Source: Oikopleura dioica (taxonomy: Eukaryota > Chordata > Appendicularia > Copelata > Oikopleuridae). Taken from it: a stretch of 64,000 bases of DNA. The position numbers and the translations under genes were made by a program. The stretch is from contig OU015567.1 of NCBI GenBank assembly GCA_907165135.1, positions 6,081,001-6,145,000 of the forward strand, read 5' to 3'. Below the pieces are notes generated by a model. That model was not told the origin of the DNA. It did no database searches and saw only the letters and a list, made by a program, of their open reading frames with translations. Below, in pieces: positions 1 to 11,169 of this stretch. How positions within the stretch are numbered: the first letter of the stretch is position 1; the number at the start of each line of letters is the position of its first letter.

Positions 1-111
1 CATTACAGTCTAATGCGCAGGTGATACACTTAATGATCATCATTAGGGAGATTCGCCTGGCGATAAGCCTCGTAGCATACGATTTTATATGTTACATATA
101 ATATGTACCTA

Positions 112-246
112 CCGATGATAGCAGACTCGAATCCGGGGTTACGCCGCCACTAAGAGAATCCTGTATTGCGATTGGCTGACCGGATAACCTGTTCGCCATC
201 CGTGGCGAACAGCTTCAAATCCCGAGCAAAGGCCTGCTATCACCGG
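112..246. repeat. MITE-like inverted-repeat element
   Basis: Imperfect 13-bp terminal inverted repeats are visible: CCGATGATAGCAG at 112-124 and CTGCTATCACCGG at 234-246. Inside is a perfect 10-bp hairpin, CTGTTCGCCA (189-198) against TGGCGAACAG (203-212). The flanks are TA-rich (runs of tatata), as often seen for TA-targeting MITEs. There is no coding capacity. It lies upstream of the OGDH 3' exons, probably within a long intron. Confidence 0.6.
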
Positions 247-489
247 TATATATATATTATATACAGGTATACATACAGTTATTGGCGTACATTTTCACGC
301 ACACTTATAGATCTGAAACCGATTTCCGTTCCGTTCTGACGGTGAATCACAAAGGTTTACACTTCAATCGGATATTTCAGACGTAAATGATCATTTTCAA
401 ACCTTAAGAATGTGCGTCTTTTTTCGGAAAAAATAATCATTTTTCAACTGGAATAATTTCCATAAATTATGGACGATAATCATCTGCAC

Positions 490-496
490 TATAAAA
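490..496 (+). promoter_or_regulatory. TATA-box-like motif
   Basis: TATAAAA lies about 35-40 bp upstream of the ATG at 531, a plausible core-promoter position for the small ORF that follows. The region is AT-rich, so chance occurrence is quite possible. Confidence 0.3.
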
Positions 497-530
497 GCGA
501 CCTGATTTTTCAGAAAAATGTAAATCAAAA

Positions 531-797
531 ATGAAATTTGCCAAAATTACTCTTTTTTCTGCTGCTTTCGCTGATCTTCTCTCAATAAACCGAGCGATGA
601 ATACCTTCAACTTCCATCGGAATTCTGATGAAAAGCTGATGTTGTCGCCGGAAGAGGATCGACTCCTCCAAAACATTTTCAGATTCAACAGCGCTATCGG
701 CAAAGAATATGAGCGTTTCGTAATCCGCAAACAAGCGGAAACCTCTTTCAAGAGACAGAAAAATCTGAACTTCCGAAAGTATCACAATAAAACTTAA
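531..797 (+). CDS. Small putative secreted/basic protein, unrecognised
   Basis: This is an 88-codon intronless ORF. Its N-terminus (Met-Lys, then a hydrophobic stretch to about residue 17) could be a weak signal peptide; the rest is charged, with a basic C-terminus. A TATAAAA lies upstream, and an AATAAA polyadenylation signal overlaps the last codons. Against it, the ORF sits in what is probably the last long intron of OGDH, an opposite-strand ORF of similar length overlaps it, and no homologue is recognised. It may be a nested gene or chance. Confidence 0.3.
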   Translation: MKFAKITLFSAAFADLLSINRAMNTFNFHRNSDEKLMLSPEEDRLLQNIFRFNSAIGKEYERFVIRKQAETSFKRQKNLNFRKYHNKT

Positions 798-1508
798 TCA
801 TCTGGCAAAGGATCTGCCTTAATCCTTATTCAGTAAGTTCTTCATAAAAAAACAAAAAATCTTCTCTCAGTCAACTTTATTTCATGTTCTTCGTTTTAGT
901 GTGCTCAAAAACATTTTCTTTGTAAATTTTTATTGGTTTTCTCTCACCTGTATTTTTCTATTTTATTTCATGTTTTTTCGATGTGTTCAATAATTGTGTG
1001 ATTTTTCTTGCAAAAGTTCATCTGGATAAAAATACGAATAAAACTTACTGAATAAAGGTTACTTCAAAGAGTTTATTTATCAAGAAAAAAATGAAGAATC
1101 ATTTTTTATTATCAAATACAGTAAGTTAACTTCCGTCTTAATTTCTTGAGAAGGAAATACCTTTCTCTATGTCTCTGTAGAAATTTCTGACCAGAAGGAC
1201 ATCTTTATAAGGCCAAGGTCGAGCGGCCCTGGCAGTGGGAAATCAACAAGTCTAAGGATGACTGAGCGTAGTAAAACTTTCAACTGACTAATTCGACAAA
1301 GAAAGGCCGCGCGCAGGGCACTTAAAATCATTATTCTCTTCAATCTTTTTAAGAGCCACGACGAAATATAAAAGAAAATTACGAAAATATTAAAAACATA
1401 AAAACAAAAGATAGAGAGAAAAGGAAGAACAATGAGCTCCAGAAGAGCGAGGTCAAAATCATCAAATAGCCTCAAATCGGTAAAATAAAAAATATAATTT
1501 TAAGGATC

Positions 1509-1575
1509 CCCAGTAGTATTATCCTTTTCGTTTTGCGCGTTCGCACTATTCTTCTGAGAACAAACATCGCGGGGC
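1509..1575 (-). repeat. Dispersed repeat, inverted copy of 34560-34628
   Basis: About 65 bp starting with agtagtattatcc and containing gcgcgttcgcactattc is the near-exact reverse complement of 34560-34628. Next to it is a palindromic GC-rich tract (cattggcgg...ccgccaat, about 1584-1611). It is likely the end of a transposon family present in both orientations on either side of the Polinton. Confidence 0.7.
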
Positions 1576-1863
1576 GCGCGCTCATTGGCGGGCGCTCCGC
1601 CAATAGCGCTCAAAATTTAAAATTCAAGTTCAAAATCATTTTTCTCAAAAGAGAAGTTTTGCATGTTTTGTGTTGTTGTTTGTATTGTTTTGGATTGTTC
1701 AACACGAATTCTTGAATAATTCATGTAATAGCCAGTATTTTTACCAGGTTTTTTTATAGATTTGCTTTCGAGAAAAAACACGAGAAGATATGAAGAAAAT
1801 CAACGAAGAAGAAATAAAGATAAGTAAAAAATTCAATAATTTTCTAATTTCAACATTAAATTT

Positions 1864-2154
1864 GGTGAGCAATGCGCTCCAGACTTAAAATAAGGGTTGA
1901 ATAAAAACTGGGAGAGCTTGGTATCACTTGTTTGGATCTCGGTCCTGGGAAGTTTCTCGCTCATAATTAGGCTTTTTTAGTATTAGTTAGATTTTTAAGT
2001 CTGTGAGCATCGTGCTCCCATTATATTTAAAAATTTAATAGTTATAATTTTTCTAAATTCAAATCTAATCTAAAATGGTGAGCAATGCGCTCCAGACTTA
2101 GTTAGGCTTTTTAGTATTAGTTAGATTTTTTAGTCTGTGAGCACTGTGCTCCCG
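1864..2154. repeat. Two copies of a GTGAGC...GCTCC inverted-repeat element
   Basis: Two related units occur. Unit 1 (about 1864-2019) and unit 2 (about 2077-2154) both begin GGTGAGCAATGCGCTCCAGA and both end with a run around AGTCTGTGAGCA followed by GTGCTCCC. The ends are imperfect inverted repeats of each other. Unit 2 lacks about 60 bp of unit 1's centre, so it looks like an internal-deletion derivative of the same non-autonomous element. Confidence 0.65.
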
Positions 2155-2220
2155 TTTAATAGAATTTAGTAGATAATATTATTAACACGTTAAAATAGAA
2201 AAAATAAACTATATTTTCAG

Positions 2221-3045
2221 CCCCAGCGACTGGAAGGAAGCTGACTTCGGCATCAAGCAGCTCTACGACGCTAACTGGATTATTTGCAACCCAACTACTC
2301 CAGGTAAAGCTTACCAATTTAGATCTTTCTTCACTAAAATTCTAGCCAACGTCATGCACGTCCATCGACGACAGATCGCTCTTCCATTCCGAAAGCCCTC
2401 ATTCTCATGACTCCCAAATCTCTTCTTCGACTTCCAGAAGCTCGATCCGAATGGTCAGAAATGGACCCTGGCACACAGTACAGACGACTCATCGGTGAAG
2501 AAGGCGCTGCCTCCAAGGTAAAATAATATCCTTCATTCATTACTTAAACTTTGCTCCATTCAGAACCCAGATAACGTCAAGCGACTGATATTCTGCTCTG
2601 GAAAGGTCTACTACGATCTCGTCAAAGAGCGAGCTGCCCGAGGCTTCGAAAACGATATCGCTATTGCACGAGTTGAACAGGTACTTTCAGCTTAGAGAGA
2701 TCAAAGGCTACATTTTATTCTAGGTCGCTCCATTCCCATACGATCTCGTCATTCCCGAGCTCGAGAAATACAAGAACGCCGAAGTCTACTGGGTCCAGGA
2801 AAAGCACAAGAACATGGGTTTCTACGACTTCTGCAAGCCTAGACTGCGAACTGCATCCAACTGGTCCCGCCGAGTCCACTACGCTGGCCGAGACTCCGCC
2901 GCCTCCGCCGCTGCTGGTTCCAAACAAGTAAGATTTCAGCCAAATTTGCAAAAGCTATTTTGCGTTTCAGGTTCACAAGATCGAGCAGGACAAATTCATG
3001 AACGACGCTTTCCGAAAGGGCGCCAAGGGTCGATTGTACAAATAA
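2221..3045 (+). CDS. OGDH: 2-oxoglutarate dehydrogenase E1, C-terminal exons (partial)
   Basis: Five exons encode about the last 220 residues of the thiamine-dependent E1 subunit of the mitochondrial 2-oxoglutarate dehydrogenase complex, which decarboxylates 2-oxoglutarate in the TCA cycle. Diagnostic stretches include [53 protein letters not shown] and [11 protein letters not shown], all typical of the OGDH transketolase C-terminal domain. Introns are 42-46 bp with GT-AG borders. The stop TAA is at 3043-3045. The N-terminal three quarters is not in the window, so it must lie beyond position 1 across the repeat-rich intron, unless this is an isolated 3' fragment. The frame is intact, so a functional gene is likely. 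Confidence 0.9.
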
Positions 3046-3444
3046 GCCACCTATTCTATCACTTACAAAGTACTGATTCCTTCCACAAAGAAAAACTATT
3101 GTCCTTAAAGCTTGTGTGTTCCCTTTTCTCACCTCCGTTCCTGTTGTTCAATAATTTATTAAAATAATGCACCTACATGCACAAACCTCCCTCTCTTCCC
3201 TTACGTTCAACAAAAAAAAACTTTCTAAAAATCCAACTACTAAAAATTTTGCCTGTTTTGTGTCTGAGGAAAAAAAAACTGAAACTCTTATTTATTCGGC
3301 CATTCGTTGTTTTGGCCCCGCAATTCATTGTAGCCTTCAGTAACTGGTATCAGCTAATCAAAGTAAAAATACAAACTGTGTGTACTAATAAGTTGAAAAT
3401 ACAGTAGAGCGCAGTCCGATACAGTGCTCAAAAAGTTACTTGTA
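3046..3444. other. Intergenic region downstream of OGDH
   Basis: An ATTAAA-type signal near 3157 probably polyadenylates the OGDH transcript. The rest is AT-rich, and no further gene or repeat is recognised before the ATG at 3445. Confidence 0.5.
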
Positions 3445-4553
3445 ATGAGCAGTAAGGCGTCGAGTAAACCGATTTTGCGAAGAGTTTATGATCATTTAGA
3501 CAGGTAAGAACGATTCTAGACGTCGAAACGGCTCTAGAAATGAAAAAAACATGGCTTATCAACTTTTCAGTGAGCCTGAAGATCTGAGAAAAAAGCTCTC
3601 TCGGGTGCGTGATTCTTTCGATGCTTTGGACAAAGAACTTTTTCCCTCTGGCAGGCCGAAAGATATCTACCGAGAACCCCAGCTTTTTCCTGGAACAGAA
3701 GATGGGAGGGATAAACATCATCGTCGAGTCAGAACTGTCAAGCCTGTGTTGAAACGAATCGTTGATCCGATCGAACCTTCCAGCGGAGAAGAAGATGATG
3801 ATCTTGTGATTGTCGATTCGAAGCCGGGAAAATCAAGAAAGCACCGGAAAAGGTCGGGTTTCCGGGAAAGAAGAAAGAAACGAAAGCGGTCGAGATCTTC
3901 TAGTCCAAGTTAGAGTTGCAATTTCCCTTAGAGCATGCCCATTTTGATCTTTCTTTTTTCAACTCTTTCAAAAGTCGAAAGCATCGCTCAAGATCGCGCA
4001 GTCCTATCCGCCGGCGAAAGAATCGATCCAGAAGTACAAGCAGAAGTATGCATTACTGCTCGAAGCATCGATCGAAAAAGTCCAGAAGTGAAAAGAGGGA
4101 GAAACGCTTGAGTCGTCGGAAAAGCAGTTCTACGAGTAAAACACAAGAAAAACTTCCTCAGACTCTTCCTCCTCGACAGAACAACGACGAGCTCATCGAA
4201 TCTCCCAAATGCTGTTTCTAGTGGCGATCAGTCCTGTTCAAGAACTGCTAGCTCTGATGTCTCTCGCACAGGCGTTCTCCAAAAAGAACAAAAGGGCAGT
4301 ACAACCGATGTCTGGTCAGAAGCATCAATCAGAAATGCTCGACTCTCGATGATGATCGTGCAAGTGGATAAAATCCGAAACAAGGTGAAAAAAAATCGAA
4401 AATTCCCGAAGCACACGCTGAAATCTGTTGGATAGTTCCTCATCATCAGAGCCGATTACTGGCCGCTCGACTGAATCTGATGGAGATAAGAATGCTGACA
4501 CTAGGACTCTCCCTGCTCGAGCTGTTGCTAGTCAACTCGACGCTTATTTTTGA
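3445..4553 (+). CDS. Arginine/serine-rich (SR-like) nuclear protein, exon structure uncertain
   Basis: It starts MSSKASSKPILRRVYDHLD and crosses a GT-AG intron (about 3501-3569). A charged segment with an acidic cluster (SSGEEDDDL) follows, then a basic RS-rich region (RKKRKRSRSSS, SRSRSPIRRRKNRSRS). Such RS domains are typical of splicing-associated proteins. At about 3911-3974 the frame is continued only by an intron lacking a standard GT-AG pair, and at about 4185-4225 the frame changes again. Downstream open segments (agtggcgat... to the TGA at 4551-4553) are Ser/Thr-rich and read like more of the same protein. No conserved family is recognised. It may be a diverged gene or a decaying copy. 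Confidence 0.5.
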
Positions 4554-4589
4554 TGGTAGCTTGTCTTACAGCAAACGCACGGTAGAGCA

Positions 4590-5235
4590 TCTTTTCCTAG
4601 GTAATATCATCTGCCATCGTGGACAAGTAAATCGGTGAATCTGTTTGTCTCATCCGCGAAATGTTCAACTACGCTCGCGACAATCAACCCTGCATTATTT
4701 TTATGGACGAAATCGACGCTATCGGTAGCAGACATCTTTCAGAAGAAATCTCTGCTGATTGTGGAATCCAAAGGTATCTTTACTTCATTTTTTCTAAAGC
4801 TTAATGTCGCTCGCAGTACTCTGATGGAATTGCTCAATCAAATGGACGACTTCGACACGCTCGGAAAGGTGAAAATGATCATGGCGACGAACAGACCTGA
4901 CACGCTGGATCCTGCACTTTTGCGACCCGGTTGTTTGGACAAAAAGATCGAAATCCGTATGAAGCCACCTTAGAAAATCCTTGATCTAAACTCAATTCTA
5001 GCACTGCTAAATGAGCAAGCTCGACTTGACATTTTGAAGATTCACTCGCGTCCACTCGCTACTCACGGAGGAATTGACTTCGAGGTAATCTTGTTTTCGC
5101 TTCTCTCCCTTTTTCACCCCTTTTTAATAGGCGGTTGCCAAGCACTCGGATACATTTAATGGAGCTGATTTGCGAAACATTTGTACAGAAGCAGGTCTTT
5201 TTGCAATTCGATCCGAACTCTTCAACAAAGCCGAC
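4590..5235 (+). pseudogene. PSMC6: Degenerate 26S proteasome AAA-ATPase subunit Rpt4
   Basis: Residual exons match the AAA+ domain of PSMC6/Rpt4. They include the segment before Walker B ([20 protein letters not shown], with the DEIDAIG motif), [34 protein letters not shown] and [19 protein letters not shown]. Intron positions are kept, so this is a duplicated DNA copy rather than a retrocopy. An in-frame TAA interrupts the conserved DKYIGES segment (VDK-stop-IGES, about 4628). The conserved arginine after LLRPG is changed to Cys, the Walker A region is missing upstream, and similarity ends after AIR. It is clearly non-functional as a proteasome subunit. Confidence 0.88.
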
Positions 5236-5498
5236 CACTCACTTTGCAAGAACAACGAGACAAACTATTTCTCTCTCTCTCTTTTCTTTTCTTATCATCA
5301 CTGTTTCTTTTTGTCAACTAGTCATTCAATACAAAGGCGATTGTTCACACGCATTCTTTAATTCAAAAAAAACTCGTGTTTTATCTTTCCTTTGCAATAT
5401 AAGATTCATGATGGAAATAGAAAACTCAGCACTCGTTTGATATTTCTGACAGTTATCCTTATCTGTCTGCAGCGCGCATAAATTTAGACAGTTTTGTA

Positions 5499-8229
5499 AT
5501 GGTGAAATTGTTGGCCGATCTCAAAGTAGGAGAAATTCGTAAAGAGCTTGCTTCGGTGCAAGAAAGTACGAGGGGCAAGAAAGCTGAGCTTCTCCAAAGA
5601 TTATCCGACTTTTTGACAAGCAATGACTTTAATCCCGATACCTACGATTTTGCTACTCATTCTCTGATGCCGGTATCTGACGGCGAAGGAGAACTTCACA
5701 TTGTCGAAAATGAGCAAGAATCCTCTGCCACGGACGCAGAAGACCATGAAGTCCAAGAAATTCACGATGGAACCTTGAGAGTGACAGTTTTCGAGTCGAA
5801 GGATGAAGCTGACAGCCAATGTGATAATCTCCAAAATGGGGTTAAATTCGTGCACAAGCCCCATCGGTCGTTTCTACGACTTATGCAATCCAAGGGGGTC
5901 CCCAAACGCGGGAAAGATTGGCGATCATGGGAAACGTCGGCTATCGGGGTCATTCTACAGCCAATTTTTGGGTTGGATGGTTTTGGCGATTACGACTTTG
6001 CAGTTGTGGAGGAAATAAAAAAAACTCGAACTGGGCTAGAGTTTAGACATTGCATAGAGAGATTAGACTTGTTCTATTCTCTAAACATAACACCAGATGA
6101 GAATGGGGCTGTCTTAGGTGATGAGTACATACACACCATCGACAAACTTCTCTGTGCAGAAAAGAAGCGATTTTGTCTTCCCCAGCGCCACGAACTTACT
6201 TCATTTATTTATACACCAAAAAGCAAATGGAAGAGAAAAGAAAAAAAACAAGTTAAATTGCACATCTCGCCTGATAACTACCCCATCCTCGAATGGAAAC
6301 ATTTCCAGTCCATCGCCGAATGTTTCATCACCAAAAAACATCGGTACTACAAACTTTACATGAAAGAACGAAGCAAAATGACGAATGGAGTTTTCCGGAA
6401 ACATATACGACAATCAGCAAGTGATTTTCATGCCCGATATGGTGATATAACAGCAAGATCCCATCTTGTGCAAATTGATCATATTGATGATTTTGAAAAG
6501 TCAGTATGAGTAAATTTACCGTTTAATCATTTTTCTACTAGTGCGACTCGAATCGCCCAAGAGGGCGCGATAGCTGAGGGAGATGGAGATATCAGCCTTG
6601 CAATCGAAAAATACGCCGAAGCAATCGCCTTGGATCCGACGAACAAGGTCTACTTCGGTTATCGATCGGACGCGCTCCTCCAACAAGAGCAGTTCCCCGA
6701 AGCTCTTAGGTAATAAGATTCAATTTTTATCCATCTCTCCTTTATTTCTAGTGACGCGGTGAAAGCAATTGAACTTGAGCCCACATGGCCAAAAGGCTAC
6801 GCCTTGAAAGGGCAGATTTTGATGGCAACAAAGAAATTTGAGGAGGCAAAAGTCGAGTTCGGAATGATGAAAAAGTTCGATGAATCTCCTGACGAAGCTA
6901 TCGAATGGTTAAATATCTGCCAGCAAGGTAAATCAAGCTCAAGGATCACTTACTTATTTTCACTTTTAGAAGAGGAAAAGGAATGTGCTCATCGTGAACG
7001 AACTGAAGAAAGCGTCAATCAAGCTACGTTGGAAAGAAAGCAAAAGGAGCAAGAGATCGCTTCGGCAGAAGATGAACAGCCTGCGCTCGAAGTAAAACGA
7101 AACGAGTATCGAGAAAAAACTGGTGTCGTCTTGGAGAAAGTCAGCAAAAGTAAGTTGATTAAGTCAGAACAATATTTACAAGAATTCAGAGCCTGTTCGG
7201 CGCAGAAAGCGTTTGTTGAGCAGTGACGAGGAAGACGCAGCGGCTAGTTCAAGCGATGAGAAGAAGAAGAAACAACGAGACTCGGATGAAGAGACACCTG
7301 TTCTATCGCCTTTCAATCCCAAGCACAATAATACAGAAGTCACTGAAGACGATTCGTCTTCCGATGATGATTCCAACGCAGAGGTAGCAGGAATAATCAA
7401 TTATAGAGCTAAGTTTATCATTAAGGCCGATGTACAACAGCAAGCGATGCTTTCGTCGATCAGTGGTGAAGAAGCCGGACCACCAAAGCCACAGAAAGAC
7501 ACTTTGGTTAGTTCAAACGATGGAGCATCTACTGATATTGCGGCTCCAACGCCGGTGGTCGCTGCTTTGGATGATCAGAAGATCGCTGAAATGCGTGCCA
7601 AGATCTGGGAGTCGAACGAAAAGCTCAAATTGCTGGGCGCTAGAATCCAGAAGTTCGATAATAAGAGCGTTAACAGGATGAGGTTTCGCTCTATGATCGA
7701 CTTCTTGCGTCTAGCTTACGATCAAATGTCGAAAAAGCTTCATCATCTCGTCGAAACCGCCGGCAAGGAAGGGCTTGCACCCTTGGAAATGGAAGTCGCA
7801 AGTTTGGGAAAATCGCTGGAGCAGTTGTCTAGCGATATTTTTGACGAAGAGATGCACTGGCACAATCAGCAGCATGAATTGGACAGAATCAACCAAGAAA
7901 AACGGCAGCCACATCAGCCAGCGATCGCAACTCCTCATCAACACAGTCAACTGTCAAATATGCCGTCACAGCATTTTCAACCTCCTCCTCAAATGAGCTT
8001 CAACCAGCGATTTACTCCCCAAAATAATTTTGGCCCCCCTCAGCAGATTCCTCCTCATCATCAGATTCCTCCTCATCAGCAGATTCGTCCTCATCATCAG
8101 ATTCCTCATCACAGACAGTTCATGCAACCACTTGGCAACAGCCAGATGAATTTGCCACGCCGTGGACCAGTGGCGAAAAATGGATGCAAACCAGCGCAAT
8201 CCACAAAAAGAAAAAGAACAAAGAATTAA
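5499..8229 (+). CDS. SAP-domain plus TPR chimeric protein
   Basis: A long first exon (336 codons) begins with a SAP-like DNA-binding helix pair (residues about 1-40, LKVGEIRKELASVQ...KKAELLQRLSDFL). A 200-residue region of no recognised family follows. A 43-bp intron with donor gtcagt (6498-6540) keeps the frame into exons encoding three tetratricopeptide helices-pairs like the TPR1 domain of HOP/STI1 (EKYAEAIALDPTNKVYFGYR, AIELEPTWPKGYALKGQIL). After that come a charged coiled coil, a poly-acidic SSDEED segment, and a C-terminal Gln/Pro/His-rich tail (PPHHQIPPHQQI). AATAAA-like signals follow the TAA. The SAP part suggests nuclear DNA/RNA association; the TPR suggests HSP70/HSP90 tail binding. 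The combination is not one I recognise. The two halves could alternatively be separate genes. Confidence 0.6.
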
Positions 8230-8422
8230 AATGAAGCTGTTCTTTTTGTATTTTATAATTTTGTATTTTTCGAGCTCTTTATAAAACCGGAAAAGCTGTC
8301 ATTTTAGGATCCCGGCTCTCCTACAATATATCTCACATTTATGTGTAGAAGTTTATTAATTTATTTTCAGGTTCAGTTTACAAAAGCGAAAATATTTCCT
8401 AGGAAGTTTTTCCTGATCCGCT

Positions 8423-9125
8423 TTGAAGAGAAACAAACTTGGTGCGAAGCTCGCGACGATTTCGTTTTCGAGCAAAGAATTCCAGAAGGAAGCGAAGAAA
8501 AGTCTCTTGATAAGAATGGAAAGTTTATACGTGTTTTGCGCGAACGAGCGGAAAAGTTACTCAAGAATGAGGGTGGAAGTCGGCGCTGCGAAGGTAAGTC
8601 CGATCTTAAAACGAGATCGTAGGGCCTTCATTCACGACCTGGAAGATGAATTTAAAACGGTCAGAGTTGCATCGCTGAATTCTCTTTGCACCTTAGCCGC
8701 TAAAGAGTCCACTGGAGATTTCGCCAAGCAGTCGATGGACTACATGGTAGACATGCTCAACGATGAATTGGAAATTGTTCGCCTGAATGCGATTAATAAC
8801 TGCGTAAAATGGCTTCGCGAGTTCCTGTTATGCTGGAAGATCAGAATGAGAATGTATTGACGAGCTGTTTGCCCGATTCTAGGCGAGAAATTAGGTAAAA
8901 TCATTAAAGAATGGGCAAAAAAGATAATTTACGGGCGAAAAATTTATAAAGAAAGCGCTATTTCTCCGTTTCATCTTTATTTCAGAATTTCTACCCATCG
9001 ATTACTGTCCTGCTGCCGTCTTCTGTCCAAAAATGCCTGAATCGAACAGTAGAAGAGCTCATCCAAAGTCTTCAAAAGTTCCCCGAGGACGAATCATCCA
9101 TTTACGTAGCTGTTTGCTGCCTGTT
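8423..9125 (+). pseudogene. INTS4: Integrator complex subunit 4 fragment
   Basis: HEAT-repeat residues typical of INTS4 are readable: AFIHDLEDEFKTVRVASLNS, DYMVDMLNDELEIVRLNAIN, MLEDQNENVL and VEELIQSLQKFPEDESS. INTS4 is a scaffold subunit of the snRNA/mRNA-processing Integrator complex. The frame shifts by one base near 8805-8812 (the first frame runs to a stop at about 8860 while the homologous reading continues one frame over). Only a central slice of the gene is present. At about 9125 similarity switches abruptly to the VHS domain of GGA, so two gene fragments are fused. Confidence 0.75.
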
Positions 9126-11169
9126 AAATGCCGACGTCCCTCTTCATGCACAACAATTGTTGGCTCACAAGATCCAGAGCCCATTAGAAAAAGAAGCTGT
9201 CTGAGGCCTGGATCTGTTGGAAATCTGCGTTCGATCCTCTGGAAAACTCTTTCACAATGAAATCGGAAAATATAGATTTTTAAATGAACTTATCCGCGTT
9301 GTCTCTCCCAAATATCTTGGACCAAGGTAACGTGGCTTAAAACCTGGCTTATCGCATGAGCATCAGTCCGCTGCGCTCCCCCTCTCGCCTCGAGTTCGGA
9401 GGACTTTCATTTGGAGGACCTCTTTTTGCGCCCTCACGCAGATGTAGGGACTTGTAATTTGCTTGACCTCCCAAAGAAAAGCCACTTGACTAAAATTTAT
9501 TTTGTTTTTAGGTCATCACCGCAGGTTAAAACTAGAATTATTGAATTGATGTATGGTTGGACTATTGCATTAAAAGGTTGAGCTTTTCTTATTCTTACAG
9601 CTACTGACTTTGAGTTTAGACCAAATAAAGATTGCTGATGCGTATTCAATGCTCAAGAAACAAGGCATCGTCAAGAAGGACCCGAAATTCGACGACAGAA
9701 GATTTCTCCCTACTCCTCAACAAAAAGAAAGGTACCAATTTAATCAAAATCAGTGTTGAAACATTGTTCAGGTGCGCATTAATAAAAGACGATGCTGAGG
9801 AAAAGCGACTGGCGGAACTTCTTGCGTCCAAGAATCCAGAAGACATCGCCCTGGCAAATGAAATGATCAAAACCATGTACGAGCAAGACAGTTAAAAGAC
9901 CGATCGAGAGGCGCGCAAAATGCTTTTGATGACAGAAGCGAAGGAAAAATACATGCTCATGGATGATATGATTGCTGCTGGAGCTACGTAAGGCCAAGTT
10001 CTTCTCTCATTTATTAACACTCTCTGAATAAAGAGCGAAATCGGCGATGGCAACAGTCTATTCGGACTTGGAATCAATGAGGCCACAGCTCTTCCGTCTC
10101 GCGTCAGAAGCAAATGAAAACAACGATGAGTTGATGGCGGTCCTCAGGCTAACAGATGAAGTCAATCGAGTCATCAATGTCGTGAAAGATAAATACCCCA
10201 ATGTAGTGGAGCTTTCGAAGTAAATTCTTTCTCATATTTCCTCCCTATTATTGTATTCTAGCGCTTCTACGCCAACTTCAAATTGAAGCAGCGTTCCATC
10301 ATCTGGTCTCACTGCAACATCAAGTCCGGATACCCAAACTTCTCGCCTCCACGACCTCGGCGTCGACTTGAACCTGCTCGGCCTCGAGGATGATCCTCCA
10401 TCGAACAGACCAGCTCAAAGTAGTGGAAATGTGATCGACGATTTGAAAACTCTGAACAGTATATTTGGGTCCTCTCCAATGGGAGAAGCACCGTAAGTCT
10501 CAAGAATTTTCTCTTAATCAATTTATTAGCTACGATCCTTGGCAGAGGTAGTTTTATAAAGGATTTTGTTCATTTATGCATGCATTTATTATCAGCTAAC
10601 AATTTTGCCTTTACTCGTCGATTTTGATGATTACTGAAGTTCTAACAATTTTTTCAGTCAGCCAACTCTGCTGGATATTAACCCATCAGCACCTTCTGTA
10701 TCCGCCATGACGAGCCAAGCCAGTCCCCAAATCGCTGTTTGGCCCACTCCACCCGAAGTGGCGGCTTTGACGGGAATCAAAGTCAATCTCGCTGATTTCC
10801 AGGCTTCTTCGACGACAAGAACTCTTGTCGACGATGATGGAGTCAGAGTCATCCTTGTCCGAGGAGAGAATAAAATTCAAGACAGAAGTGATGTCCCTGT
10901 ACTGCTAGTCACTTTTGATTCGACAAATCCTGCACCTATCGAGAATTTAATGTTCAATGCTAAAGTTGCAAAACCTTTCAGGTAAGAATCCTTTTCACTT
11001 CGAATCCTTTCAAACATTTTCTTTCAGAATAAAACTATTACAGCCATCAGGCAACGAGTTCCCTGCGTTCAACCCCGTTTCATCAACTTCTTCGCGCATT
11101 ACACAATTGATTCTAGTGGGAGGGCCGCTCATCCCAAATCAACTGGCAGCTCTCTGCGCCAATACCTAA
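9126..11169 (+). pseudogene. GGA: GGA-type clathrin adaptor, 5'-truncated with in-frame stops
   Basis: Exons follow the order of Golgi-localised gamma-ear-containing ARF-binding proteins. VHS domain: LLAHKIQSPLEKEAV, NEIGKYRFLNELIRVVSPKY, MLKKQGIVKKDPKF. GAT domain: SDLESMRPQLFRLASEANEN. A hinge with a clathrin-box-like LGVDLNLLGLEDD is followed by the gamma-ear (GAE) domain (VRVILVRGENK, SGNEFPAFNPV). Introns are mostly small GT-AG. The first third of VHS is replaced by INTS4 sequence. A TGA interrupts VHS (about 9199) and a TAA interrupts the linker (9892-9894), so a full protein cannot be made. The GAE half is still open, so decay is recent. The intron at 9328-9512 is unusually long (about 185 bp) and has GTGGCTT/AAGCCAC near its ends. 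Confidence 0.8.

Larger units (their letters stand above)
798..2220. other. AT-rich gene-free stretch, probable OGDH intron
   Basis: No convincing coding sequence is seen. The stretch ends at a polypyrimidine/TTTTCAG acceptor directly before the first OGDH exon in the window. It contains the repeat segments at 1509-1575 and 1864-2154. Short ORFs here have no recognisable content. Confidence 0.5.

Noticed and set aside
112-160. tRNA/SINE-like B-box (GACTCGAATCC)
   Set aside because: No matching A-box or cloverleaf arms could be folded; better explained as interior of the MITE at 112-246.
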